Shown: positions 1 through 7,569 of the stretch, piece after piece
How the letters are laid out: each line of letters begins with the position of its first letter
Position numbering within the stretch: the first letter of the stretch is position 1
Assembly: GCA_036782995.1 (NCBI GenBank)
Contig: DAIPXZ010000011.1
Span: forward strand, 1-50,466
Source: DAIPXZ01 sp036782995
GTDB taxonomy: Bacteria; Bacillota; Clostridia; Saccharofermentanales; Saccharofermentanaceae
Reading direction: 5' to 3'
DNA: 50,466 nucleotides
Position numbers and translations under genes: made by a program
Notes under the pieces: model-generated
Databases searched by the model: none
Told to the model about the DNA's origin: nothing
Seen by the model: the letters and a program-made list of their open reading frames with translations, nothing else

Positions 1-113
1 GTTGAACGATGCACCATTTTTGGTGGGTCATTCAGGCATTACATCTTGTATTTCATACAGCCAATCATACTATATATAGGCCTTAATAATACAATTGGTT
101 TTTTCAAAACCCA
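1..113. other. AT-rich region downstream of cas2, no gene seen
   Basis: This stretch follows the cas2 stop codon on the minus strand and runs off the window edge. No reading frame of useful length starts in it on either strand. Just after cas2 there is a small inverted repeat (GGTTTT-GAA-AAAACC on the minus strand), and near the edge a CACCA/TGGTG hairpin. In type II loci the CRISPR leader and array usually follow cas2, so this could be leader DNA, but no complete repeat is visible and no array can be called. Confidence 0.4.
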
Positions 114-419
114 TTATATCATTATATGGCAGTTTACACCAACTGTTTTTTCTTGATAATCAGGTTCTCCTGTAACCATATAAATATTATTATATTGCTT
201 CTCTGTAAGCCTTAATAATCTTACAACACCTGTTTTAGGTTTGACTTCATCAATTCTCCGGTAATGCTTCTCGGAAGCCTTTCTATTCTGTACTACACGC
301 ATAAATACTTCTGGACCTATTCTTATATAGCCATCCTTTAAGAGGAATTTTCTAAGCCGTGCATATTCAGTCTTTGTCCCCCACTTATCTGTTGGACTTA
401 GTATTGCTATTAACCTCAT
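114..419 (-). CDS. cas2: CRISPR-associated protein Cas2 (type II-C-like), divergent
   Basis: The 101-residue product starts MRLIAIL and has a Cas2-like ferredoxin fold pattern: a first beta strand, then a helix containing ARLRKFLLKDGY, then the strand EVFMRV. Cas2 is the dimeric partner of Cas1 in the integration complex that adds spacers to CRISPR arrays. Its ATG overlaps the cas1 stop codon by four bases (ATGA), so the two are translationally coupled. Residue 8, where most Cas2 proteins have the aspartate of an F-D-L-P-like motif, is serine here (AILSPTD), so nuclease activity is doubtful, although spacer integration does not need it in systems studied. Length is normal for the family. Assignment rests on position next to cas1 and on fold-level similarity. 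Confidence 0.85.
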   Translation of the reverse strand: MRLIAILSPTDKWGTKTEYARLRKFLLKDGYIRIGPEVFMRVVQNRKASEKHYRRIDEVKPKTGVVRLLRLTEKQYNNIYMVTGEPDYQEKTVGVNCHIMI

Positions 420-1321
420 TCTGTAATACCTTCCATGCTCTCTATCGGCAAAACGATGGGAAGAATTAATTTCTCATCACTGTCATCCAATATAATTCGC
501 TTTAAGCTTTCAACCATCATATCGATAGCTGACATCACGTTTACTTTTGCACCATCTATCATACATGCATTATGTAATACATGCGCAATTTCTCTTCTTT
601 CATTTTTTGAAAGCTGTATGTTTGAACCAATGTTGTTATGTGCAACTATATCCACAATAGCTCTATATGGCTCTATAAGATCATCTGCTAAATTAAAGGC
701 GTTAAGCTGGTTATCATGATGTATTCCGAATGTAGGATGAAATCCCGCTGCCACTAAACTTCTCGCAATATAACTTCTTATAACTGCATAACCATAATTT
801 AATCTACTATTGATTGGGTCATCTATGCGCCTATTTAACCCTTCATGATAGTATGAGAAATACTCTTTTGCTGCCAGCGCCTCAGTAATATCTACATTTT
901 CTGCTGTTATACTTTCTAAATATTTACTTATATTTTCTGCGCCATTCATTCCCATAATAGATAACGCTCTTGCCTGATTACTTACTTTTCGATTTATAAT
1001 TTGAACCCACAAATCCAAATATATATCGCTGCACTTTAAAACCTGTGCATGCATTAACTTTGACTGCCTCGCATGCCCTTCAAACGGAAGTACAATTGCC
1101 GTTGGTAAATATTTTTCATCCAATGTCATAAGCGAAACCTTATTCCGGCTTAGTATTGATAAATCCATAGTTGACAGTCTTATATTTGCTCCATGAACCA
1201 TTATCTGACTTAAATCCTCTATTGGAATCAAGATGGAACCAGAATCAGATGTTACCTCTAACTGTTTTTCTTTTATATGTATTTCACACGGACTACTCAT
1301 CTCAAGCGTTCTATATCCCAT
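416..1321 (-). CDS. cas1: CRISPR-associated endonuclease Cas1 (type II-C-like)
   Basis: Cas1 is the integrase of CRISPR adaptation; with Cas2 it inserts new spacers at the leader end of the array. The product is about 301 residues. The start MGYRTLEM matches the MxWR-like opening of type II Cas1, and I chose the second of two adjacent ATGs because it lies 5 nt after AGGGGG (the first ATG is at 1324). The metal-binding residues are present: Glu in TEALAAKEYF (about 147), His in GIHHDNQLNAF (about 201) and Glu in LADDLIEPYR (about 217). The overall pattern resembles type II-C Cas1 such as the neisserial one. Upstream, after only 18 bp, is rlmD rather than cas9, which is unusual. The DNA is AT-rich compared with the rlmD body, suggesting acquisition by transfer. 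Confidence 0.93.
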   Translation of the reverse strand: MGYRTLEMSSPCEIHIKEKQLEVTSDSGSILIPIEDLSQIMVHGANIRLSTMDLSILSRNKVSLMTLDEKYLPTAIVLPFEGHARQSKLMHAQVLKCSDIYLDLWVQIINRKVSNQARALSIMGMNGAENISKYLESITAENVDITEALAAKEYFSYYHEGLNRRIDDPINSRLNYGYAVIRSYIARSLVAAGFHPTFGIHHDNQLNAFNLADDLIEPYRAIVDIVAHNNIGSNIQLSKNERREIAHVLHNACMIDGAKVNVMSAIDMMVESLKRIILDDSDEKLILPIVLPIESMEGITE

Positions 1322-1339
1322 CATTTCCCCCTATTACCT

Positions 1340-3028
1340 TCATATCATCCGGAAAGCCTTCAATGCCTCTACAATAGCCTCTTCTTTATCCTTCGGACAT
1401 ACTGGCTGTCTTGCTTCTTCAGACTTTGTCTTATTATAGTTTTCTCTTTCTATGATTCCATACTTAGCCTTCACCTGCGCTATATTAAGACTACTTGCCT
1501 TCATCCCATCATTATGCTCAGCCACATACTTCTTAATCTCCTCATAAGTAGCCTTACTCTCTGCCGAAGTAATATCCATCTCATCCATATCCAGTTTCAC
1601 CCTCACATGATGCTTTGCTTCATGAAGTTTGGACAAAAGGCATACTGTCTCGACCGCATCGGTTTGCGGAAACATGTCAACCGGGTAAATCGCCTTAATG
1701 GTGTAGACACGCCCGTTATTCGGCGCCGTTAATCGAGCCAGATCTCGGGCAAGGGAGCCCGGATGGCATGAAACATAAACAATACGCGTCGGTGCCATGT
1801 CCAGCACCTTTGCGAGCAGCTTCGCATCACAGCCTTTTCGCGGCGGGTCCAAAATGACGGCACTCGGCAATATCGCGCTGTAGTCGTAATCTTCCGCCTT
1901 CATCGCAATGAATTCCGCATTCTCAATATGGTTATTCTTTGCATTTTCTCGTGCGTCCGCAATTGCCGACGCAACCGATTCAATACCGATCAGGTGATCA
2001 CAGACATCGCTCAAATATAGGCCAATGCTTCCCGTGCCGCAATACAAATCCAAAAGAATACGCGGCCGCCAATGATCCATCGTCAACGCTTTTTTTACCG
2101 TATCATAGAGCACCTTCACTTGTTTGGAATTGATTTGGAAAAAAGCATTTGGTGAGATTCGGAAAACAGTATCTCCGATGCTTTCTCGAATCGCATCCTC
2201 CCCCCACTGCTTCGTCCACTTGCTCGCGGGGCTTTTCCATTTCGTCTGTTCCGGGCGTTCCTCTGTCCACAAACTAATGAGCGTCATTGCCACACCGTCG
2301 GCAACAAGTGCTGCTGTAATGGCATCGCGAAACGGTGCCGGATTCCACTTCACCGGCTTGGAAACGACCAAAATAACCATCATTTCTTTGGAAAAATATC
2401 CTGTTCGCACAACAATCTGTCTAAGACTTCGTGCGACATCCATGAGTTCAATTTGACTCCAGTACTTTTCACATACACGACGTACGGTATTCGCCGCCGG
2501 ATGGACCAGATAGCACATATCATGTTCGATAATCGTATGGCTGTTTTTCTGGTAAAGCCCAATCTCTACACTTCGCAACGCATCGTTGTATCGCACCGGG
2601 TATTGCACATGATTGCGATAAAATGTCGTTTCCCCCGCCCCACAAATTGGCTGGATCGTCGATTGAATCACAGGAAGCGGGATGTTCGCAATTCGCTCCA
2701 ATGCATTGACCACCTGCTCCTGCTTCGCAGACCGTTGTAACTGATAGTCCGCATGTTGAAGACAGCAGCCGCCGCACTTTTCAAAAGAACGACATATCGG
2801 ACGGACGCGCTGTGGTGAGGAGCTTTCTCTGGATAGAACTTCGCCGTAAGCATATCTTTCTTCACGAGCTGTGAGGGCAATCGATGCCGTTTCCATTGGA
2901 AGTAAATCTTCGACAAACACCTTCATACCGTCATCTTTATCGCCCGGACAATTAAGCCTTGCAACACCGTAGCCTCCGGAAGAAAGTCCCGTAGCGGTAA
3001 CTTTGTATTCTTTTCTGCTTTCTGGCAA
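1340..3028 (-). CDS. rlmD: 23S rRNA (uracil-5-)-methyltransferase, RlmD/RumA family
   Basis: This is an SAM-dependent enzyme that methylates a uridine of 23S rRNA. In order it shows a TRAM-like N-terminus (GLSSGGYGVARL), the Fe-S cysteines CRSFEKCGGC, the SAM motif LLDLYCGTGSIGLYLS, ILDPPRKGCD, and the nucleophile Cys in YVSCHPGSLARDL. The reading frame extends upstream to 3121, but I prefer the TTG at 3028: it follows GGAGG with 8-nt spacing, and a perfect TATAAT (3060-3065) lies inside the longer frame. After ETVCLLS the protein carries a further segment of about 90 residues (KATYEEIKKYV, IIERENYNKTKSEEARQP) seen on this family in many gut Firmicutes. That tail uses AGA, ATA and AGT codons, unlike the CGN/ACG/CCG-rich body, so the gene looks mosaic. 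Confidence 0.92.
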   Translation of the reverse strand: MPESRKEYKVTATGLSSGGYGVARLNCPGDKDDGMKVFVEDLLPMETASIALTAREERYAYGEVLSRESSSPQRVRPICRSFEKCGGCCLQHADYQLQRSAKQEQVVNALERIANIPLPVIQSTIQPICGAGETTFYRNHVQYPVRYNDALRSVEIGLYQKNSHTIIEHDMCYLVHPAANTVRRVCEKYWSQIELMDVARSLRQIVVRTGYFSKEMMVILVVSKPVKWNPAPFRDAITAALVADGVAMTLISLWTEERPEQTKWKSPASKWTKQWGEDAIRESIGDTVFRISPNAFFQINSKQVKVLYDTVKKALTMDHWRPRILLDLYCGTGSIGLYLSDVCDHLIGIESVASAIADARENAKNNHIENAEFIAMKAEDYDYSAILPSAVILDPPRKGCDAKLLAKVLDMAPTRIVYVSCHPGSLARDLARLTAPNNGRVYTIKAIYPVDMFPQTDAVETVCLLSKLHEAKHHVRVKLDMDEMDITSAESKATYEEIKKYVAEHNDGMKASSLNIAQVKAKYGIIERENYNKTKSEEARQPVCPKDKEEAIVEALKAFRMI

Positions 3029-3059
3029 CGCAATTTCCTCCAGCAAATGTATTTTTTCT

Positions 3060-3065
3060 ATTATA
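3060..3065 (-). promoter_or_regulatory. Probable -10 box for rlmD
   Basis: The minus strand reads TATAAT here, about 30 nt upstream of the proposed TTG start. The only TTGACG upstream is 26 bp away, too far for a standard -35, so this is a weak promoter call that mainly supports the short start of rlmD. Confidence 0.4.
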
Positions 3066-3171
3066 CCTTTTTTATGGGATATCTGTATCTTCGTCAAAAA
3101 ACCAATCAAGAAACCTGCCATCTAAAAGCAGAAATTTTGACGTGTTTATCCGCTGCATTTTGCGTCGAGAC

Positions 3172-3200
3172 TTTCCAACACAAGAAATAACTGTTATCAT
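3172..3200 (+). promoter_or_regulatory. Putative promoter of the class A PBP gene
   Basis: TTTCCA (3172-3177) and TATCAT (3195-3200) are separated by 17 bp, 48 bp upstream of the ATG at 3249. The hexamers match the sigma-A consensus only partly. Confidence 0.45.
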
Positions 3201-3248
3201 GAGCATGGATTTTTATAGAAAATATGCCCTTGTAACGAAGGTGAATAT

Positions 3249-5669
3249 ATGGATGACCACACAACACAGATGCCGCCGGTAAATCATTCGTCCGGCGGAA
3301 AACAACGACCAAATACTCCACCCGATAATGACGCAAAGAGTCGAGCACCCTCTCCGTCTTCACGAGGTGAATCATCCCGCCGCCGAGCAACCGACGCGAT
3401 GAACGGCAATGTTCGTTCGACCATTCCCTGCAAACCCGAGGAATCTGCTCTTGCGGACGAGCTTCGTTCCCGTTTGAGCGGCAAGCCAACACGCCGAGCA
3501 CACGAGCGTCATTGGTATGCCGAGCTATATCACTCCATACTCGACATTGTGAAAACAGTTGTCGTCATTGTTCTTTGCGTGTCTTTTATATGCGGCGGTT
3601 TTGGCGCCGGCATGCTAATCGGCTATATCTCGACCACCACACCATTATCCATTTCTGATATCACGATGACGGATACCGTTGAAACATCTTTTGTTTACGA
3701 CAGTAATGGTTCTGTTATAGCTAAATTGACTGGTAGTGAAAATGTGGACCGTGTCTACGTTGCCTTCTCCGATGTTAAAGACACCTATATTGATGAAGCC
3801 ATCATGGCAATTGAAGACGAACGCTTTCTCGAGCACTCCGGAATCGATGTGCAACGTATCGGAAGTGCCGTTCTTTCCGCTCTCGCCAACGGTGGTACCG
3901 CTTCTCATGGCGGCTCAACCATTACACAACAAACTGTAAAGCTCATCACCGGACAAGACCAGCGCTCCACCCAAAGAAAGGTGCAAGAATGGTTTTCCGC
4001 CATGACCTTGGAACAACAGATGTCCAAGGACGAAATCATGCAGCTCTACATCAATCTCGCTCCGATGGGCAATAACTACATTGGCATTCAGGCTGGCGCA
4101 CAAAATTATTTTGGCAAAGACGCAAAGGAGCTGTCACTGGCTGAGTGTGCATTTTTGGCGGGACTTCCGAAAAGCCCATCATACTACAATCCTCTTCGCG
4201 AATCTGGTAAGAGAAATGCTATGCGCCGTATGCGTATCGTTCTCGGCAAAATGTATGAACTCGGCATGATTACAACCGAAGAATACGATAATGCCCTGAA
4301 CACCGAGCTTGTTTTCAAAACATCCACTAACACATCAGCTTCTACCATTAATTCATATTTTGTTGAATACGCAGTCTCCGAGGTCATTTCGGATTTGCAG
4401 ACCGAACGCAATATCAGTCGAAGCTTGGCAGCAACCACTGTCTATAACCGTGGTTATCACATCTATACAACGATGGAGCCGAATGTGCAATCCGTAATGG
4501 ACGAAGCCTATATGACGCAGGATCTGTTTCAGACCGATGCAGAGGCGTTGGAAGACTATCCTGAGAAACCGCAATCCGGTATGGTGGTTATCAATGTACA
4601 AACCGGCGCTATTGCAGGCATGCAAGGAGGCTACGGTGAAAAAACCGTAAACCTCGGTACTAACCGTGCCGTCGACGCTTACCGACAGCCGGGTTCTTCC
4701 ATTAAACCACTCATTGATTATGGCCCCGCCATAGAGCTACGACTCATTACTCCGTCCATGATTTACGATGATAAAGAATCCTTCCTTGATCCGTCGAATC
4801 CGGAAAAGGCTTGGCCGAAGAATTCCGATGGACAATTCGAGGGGCCAATTACCATAAGACGTGCAATCGCCAGTTCCCGAAACACAGTAGCCGTTATGGT
4901 TTGGAACGATATCGGCGCGGAAATGGCATTGTGGTTCCTTAACCAGGTCGGCATTGACCGACTCGAAGAACAATACCCCTCCACAGCCATCGGCGGGTTC
5001 AATATCGGTATGTCTCCACTTCAAATGGCCGCTGCCTATGCGACATTCCCGAATTCCGGTATCTACGTCGAGCCTTATTCATACACCAAGGTCGTCGATT
5101 CCGATAACAATATCGTGCTCGAACACATCGTCAACTCTCATCGTGTCTATCGCGAAGACAGTGCCTTCTTGATGTGTGACATGTTAAAAGACGTCATCAC
5201 AAGCGGTACTGCCGCAGGCAAAGTCCAGCTCATCACCAACAGTGCCGGTGAAAACATTGCCGTTGCCGGTAAAACCGGTACCACCGATGATAATATCGAT
5301 AAATGGTTCTGCGGATTTACACCATATTACGCCGCAGCTGTTTGGTATGGATATGACAATCGATTACGTACCACAGAAATTCCAAAAGCCGACCGTAGTA
5401 ATGCCATCTACATATGGAATTACGTCATGCAACGTATCCACACCGATTGCGCAGCTGCCTCATTTGTTAAGCCTGACAATATCATCACGCGGGAGGTATG
5501 TACTTTCTCTGGTTTACTGGCCACTGATGAATGTCGCGCCGCAGGTACTACCGTTACCGATTATTTTATTGACGGCGATTATCTGACCCCACAGGATGCA
5601 TGTCCATTCCATGTACCGACCCCGACACCGGAACCAACACCAGAGCCGCTACCAGAAAATCCGGTATAA
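3249..5669 (+). CDS. Class A penicillin-binding protein (PBP1A-like)
   Basis: This bifunctional murein synthase polymerises glycan strands and cross-links peptides at the outer face of the membrane. The 806-residue protein has a long charged, disordered cytoplasmic N-terminus (1-95, rich in Pro, Ser, Arg), one membrane anchor at about 99-126, a GT51 transglycosylase domain with catalytic Glu189 in AIEDERF and the GGSTITQQ motif (221-228), and a transpeptidase domain with Ser483-S-I-Lys486, Ser543-R-N and Lys675-T-G. All active-site residues are intact. The C-terminus ends in a proline/glutamate/threonine tract (TPTPEPTPEP), typical of wall-spanning tails. It is divergent from rlmD, with a putative promoter in the 200-bp gap between the two genes. 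Confidence 0.95.
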   Translation: MDDHTTQMPPVNHSSGGKQRPNTPPDNDAKSRAPSPSSRGESSRRRATDAMNGNVRSTIPCKPEESALADELRSRLSGKPTRRAHERHWYAELYHSILDIVKTVVVIVLCVSFICGGFGAGMLIGYISTTTPLSISDITMTDTVETSFVYDSNGSVIAKLTGSENVDRVYVAFSDVKDTYIDEAIMAIEDERFLEHSGIDVQRIGSAVLSALANGGTASHGGSTITQQTVKLITGQDQRSTQRKVQEWFSAMTLEQQMSKDEIMQLYINLAPMGNNYIGIQAGAQNYFGKDAKELSLAECAFLAGLPKSPSYYNPLRESGKRNAMRRMRIVLGKMYELGMITTEEYDNALNTELVFKTSTNTSASTINSYFVEYAVSEVISDLQTERNISRSLAATTVYNRGYHIYTTMEPNVQSVMDEAYMTQDLFQTDAEALEDYPEKPQSGMVVINVQTGAIAGMQGGYGEKTVNLGTNRAVDAYRQPGSSIKPLIDYGPAIELRLITPSMIYDDKESFLDPSNPEKAWPKNSDGQFEGPITIRRAIASSRNTVAVMVWNDIGAEMALWFLNQVGIDRLEEQYPSTAIGGFNIGMSPLQMAAAYATFPNSGIYVEPYSYTKVVDSDNNIVLEHIVNSHRVYREDSAFLMCDMLKDVITSGTAAGKVQLITNSAGENIAVAGKTGTTDDNIDKWFCGFTPYYAAAVWYGYDNRLRTTEIPKADRSNAIYIWNYVMQRIHTDCAAASFVKPDNIITREVCTFSGLLATDECRAAGTTVTDYFIDGDYLTPQDACPFHVPTPTPEPTPEPLPENPV

Positions 5670-5777
5670 GAATCGAAGAAAAGCGCTGGGTAATATAGGA
5701 AACACAAACGAAAATGAGCAATATATCTGGTTTTCGTTTACAAACAGGGTTTTACTGCACGAAGAGTGCTGTCTTTC

Positions 5778-5806
5778 TTGCATTTTTTCACGCATGGGCT
5801 TATTCT
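5778..5806 (+). promoter_or_regulatory. Promoter of proB
   Basis: TTGCAT (5778-5783) and TATTCT (5801-5806) with exactly 17 bp between them, about 45 bp before the proB ATG. The reading frame through this region is open but is better explained as promoter than as coding sequence. Confidence 0.55.
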
Positions 5807-5852
5807 ATTCAGTGCTGTAGTAAGAACAAATATAGTGAGGTTTACACATTTT

Positions 5853-6677
5853 ATGACCGAGCAAAATGCATTAGGCCGTGGCATCATAAAAGACGCAAAG
5901 CGCATCGTGATTAAGGTCGGGACTTCGACCATCACTTATGAGAACGGTCGCATTAATTTACGCAACATTGACAGACTTGCCAGAGCAATTGCAAATTTGA
6001 TGAATTCGGGCCGCGAAATCGTATTGGTTACTTCTGGCGCCATCGGCGTCGGCGTCGGTTGCCTTGATTTGGCAGAGCGTCCGACAGATATGCGAGATAA
6101 GCAGGCAGTTGCCGCCGTCGGACAATGTGAACTTATGAATGTTTACAGCCGTTGTTTTGCGGAGTATACCCGTGTTGTCGGCCAGATTCTTCTGACGAAG
6201 GATGGTATCGACGATCCAATTACAAGAGAAAACATCTCCAACACCATAGAATCCCTTCTTGAAAAGGGCATTCTCCCCATTGTAAACGAGAATGACTCCG
6301 TTTCGACGACCGAGATTTTGCATAACGGAACATTTGGTGATAACGATACGCTTTCTGCATTGGTATCAATTGTAGTCCACGCCGATCTCTTGATTATCCT
6401 TTCGGATATTGACGGTCTTTACGATTCGAATCCACGCGAAAACAAGGATGCAAAGAGAATCTCTTTCGTGACCGAGATTACACCGAAAATGTTGGAAAAC
6501 GCAGGTGGAGCAGGTTCTTCTCTTGGTACCGGCGGTATGCACACCAAGATTACTGCTATGGAAATGCTCTTGAACAAAGGTATCGCAGGTGTCATTGCGG
6601 AAGGCGCACAATCACAAATCCTCGAAGATATCCTCGACGGAGAAGACATCGGTACAGTATTCATACCGAACAAGTGA
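5853..6677 (+). CDS. proB: Glutamate 5-kinase
   Basis: It phosphorylates glutamate to gamma-glutamyl phosphate, the first step of proline synthesis. The 274-residue protein is a single amino-acid-kinase domain with KRIVIKVGTST at the start, the glutamate/ATP-site segments VTSGAIGVG, NENDSVS and LSDIDGLY, and GTGGMHTKI. It lacks the C-terminal PUA domain of the E. coli enzyme, as is common in short ProB versions. The ATG at 5853 was chosen because GTGAGG lies just upstream and because homologues begin close to the kinase domain; the frame is open for 29 more codons upstream. proA, its usual partner, is not adjacent, so the gene appears monocistronic; a strong terminator follows. Confidence 0.93.
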   Translation: MTEQNALGRGIIKDAKRIVIKVGTSTITYENGRINLRNIDRLARAIANLMNSGREIVLVTSGAIGVGVGCLDLAERPTDMRDKQAVAAVGQCELMNVYSRCFAEYTRVVGQILLTKDGIDDPITRENISNTIESLLEKGILPIVNENDSVSTTEILHNGTFGDNDTLSALVSIVVHADLLIILSDIDGLYDSNPRENKDAKRISFVTEITPKMLENAGGAGSSLGTGGMHTKITAMEMLLNKGIAGVIAEGAQSQILEDILDGEDIGTVFIPNK

Positions 6678-6717
6678 TGAACAAGGGTGTTTGCACCTGT
6701 ATCTCTAAAGAAATCTG

Positions 6718-6750
6718 ATGGGCATCGCATAAGCGGTGCTCATTTTTTCT
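6718..6750 (+). terminator. Intrinsic terminator of proB
   Basis: An 11-bp stem with two G-T wobbles (ATGGGCATCGC / GCGGTGCTCAT), an ATAA loop and a run of T residues follows proB by 40 bp. It separates proB from the polyamine operon promoter. Confidence 0.8.
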
Positions 6751-6764
6751 TAAAAAAATATGTA

Positions 6765-6793
6765 TTGACACCCCCCATTGATGTATATATAAT
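6765..6793 (+). promoter_or_regulatory. Consensus sigma-A promoter of the pot operon
   Basis: TTGACA (6765-6770) and TATAAT (6788-6793) are both perfect and spaced by 17 bp. The spacer begins with a run of six C. Transcription should start near 6800, giving a leader of about 135 nt before the regulator gene. Confidence 0.9.
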
Positions 6794-6802
6794 GGCAACG
6801 TT

Positions 6803-6821
6803 AGTTTAGTAATAGTAAACT
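6803..6821 (+). promoter_or_regulatory. Candidate operator at the pot promoter
   Basis: A perfect inverted repeat, AGTTTA-N7-TAAACT, lies at the predicted transcription start. Its position suits a repressor site for the XRE-cupin protein encoded just downstream; that assignment is inference. Confidence 0.5.
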
Positions 6822-6936
6822 TCAAGTTCAGATACATAGACTCTTTTATCCTCTCTTTTTTGTCGGGGCAGCCGACGAAAATTTCCAATTATCAATGGTC
6901 TGACCGATGAGAAAGACTATGGAAAGGATGTTCATC

Positions 6937-7476
6937 ATGGAAATCGGTGAGAAGATTCGATGCCTTCGATTGCAAACACAATTGACACAGGAAGAATTGG
7001 CTGACCGTTGCGAATTGAGTAAGGGGTTTATTTCTTTGCTCGAGCGTGACATGACATCCCCCTCCATCGCTACATTGATGGATATCCTAGAGGCATTGGG
7101 TACCGACCTCGGCACTTTTTTCAGTGAGCAAGAGACCGAAAAGGTCGTTTTCACAGAGGATGATTTTGCCGTAAAAACAGACGCAGACGAAGGCTCTGAA
7201 CTGAAATGGCTGATACCGAATGCACAAAAAAACACCATGGAGCCGATTATGCTTTCTTTGCAAGCCGGCGGCAAGACATATCCGGACAATCCGCACGAAG
7301 GCGAAGAAATCGGATACGTTTTGGAAGGTACGATTACACTCGTCATTGGCAAGAAGAAATACACGGTAAAGCATGGGGAGAGTTTCTTAATTCATCCCGA
7401 CGAGCCGCATTACTTGATGAATTGCGGGAAACGAACAGCTCGACTGATGTGGATATCTTCACCGCCGAGCTTTTGA
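6937..7476 (+). CDS. XRE-family regulator with cupin domain (PuuR-like)
   Basis: A 179-residue transcription factor with an N-terminal helix-turn-helix (about residues 5-60, IRCLRLQTQLTQEELA, CELSKGFISLLER) and a C-terminal cupin barrel (HEGEEIGYVLEG, HPDEPHYLMN) that would bind a small ligand. This architecture is known for PuuR and for regulators heading potABCD operons in Firmicutes, so polyamine sensing is the likely role. The start at 6937 follows GGAAAGGA; the upstream ATG at 6907 lacks a good ribosome binding site. It is the first gene of the operon driven by the consensus promoter, so it probably controls its own expression and that of the transporter. Confidence 0.9.
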   Translation: MEIGEKIRCLRLQTQLTQEELADRCELSKGFISLLERDMTSPSIATLMDILEALGTDLGTFFSEQETEKVVFTEDDFAVKTDADEGSELKWLIPNAQKNTMEPIMLSLQAGGKTYPDNPHEGEEIGYVLEGTITLVIGKKKYTVKHGESFLIHPDEPHYLMNCGKRTARLMWISSPPSF

Positions 7477-7493
7477 TGCCAAACGCAAGAATA

Positions 7494-7524
7494 TGTATAT
7501 CGTCCCGCTGACGGACGATATACA
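7494..7524 (+). repeat. Perfect 12-bp hairpin between regulator gene and potA
   Basis: TGTATATCGTCC and its exact reverse complement flank a 7-nt loop. No T-run follows, so it is not a standard terminator. It could be an RNA processing or stability element that uncouples regulator and transporter expression, or a DNA operator. Confidence 0.7.
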
Positions 7525-7569
7525 AACGATATGGACAGGTACGATTTTTCTTTGACGGAGGGACACATA

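Noticed and set aside
1..60. CRISPR array or tracrRNA at the left edge
   Set aside because: Only one small hairpin (CACCA/TGGTG) is present and no repeat unit occurs twice, so neither can be called.
3029..3121. Longer N-terminus of RlmD
   Set aside because: The extra 31 residues contain a TATAAT promoter element, have no ribosome binding site and are not part of the TRAM domain.
5706..5739. Hairpin AAACGAAAA / TTTTCGTTT after the PBP gene as a terminator
   Set aside because: The stem is AT-rich with a 16-nt loop and no proper U-run; it may terminate weakly but I could not support it.
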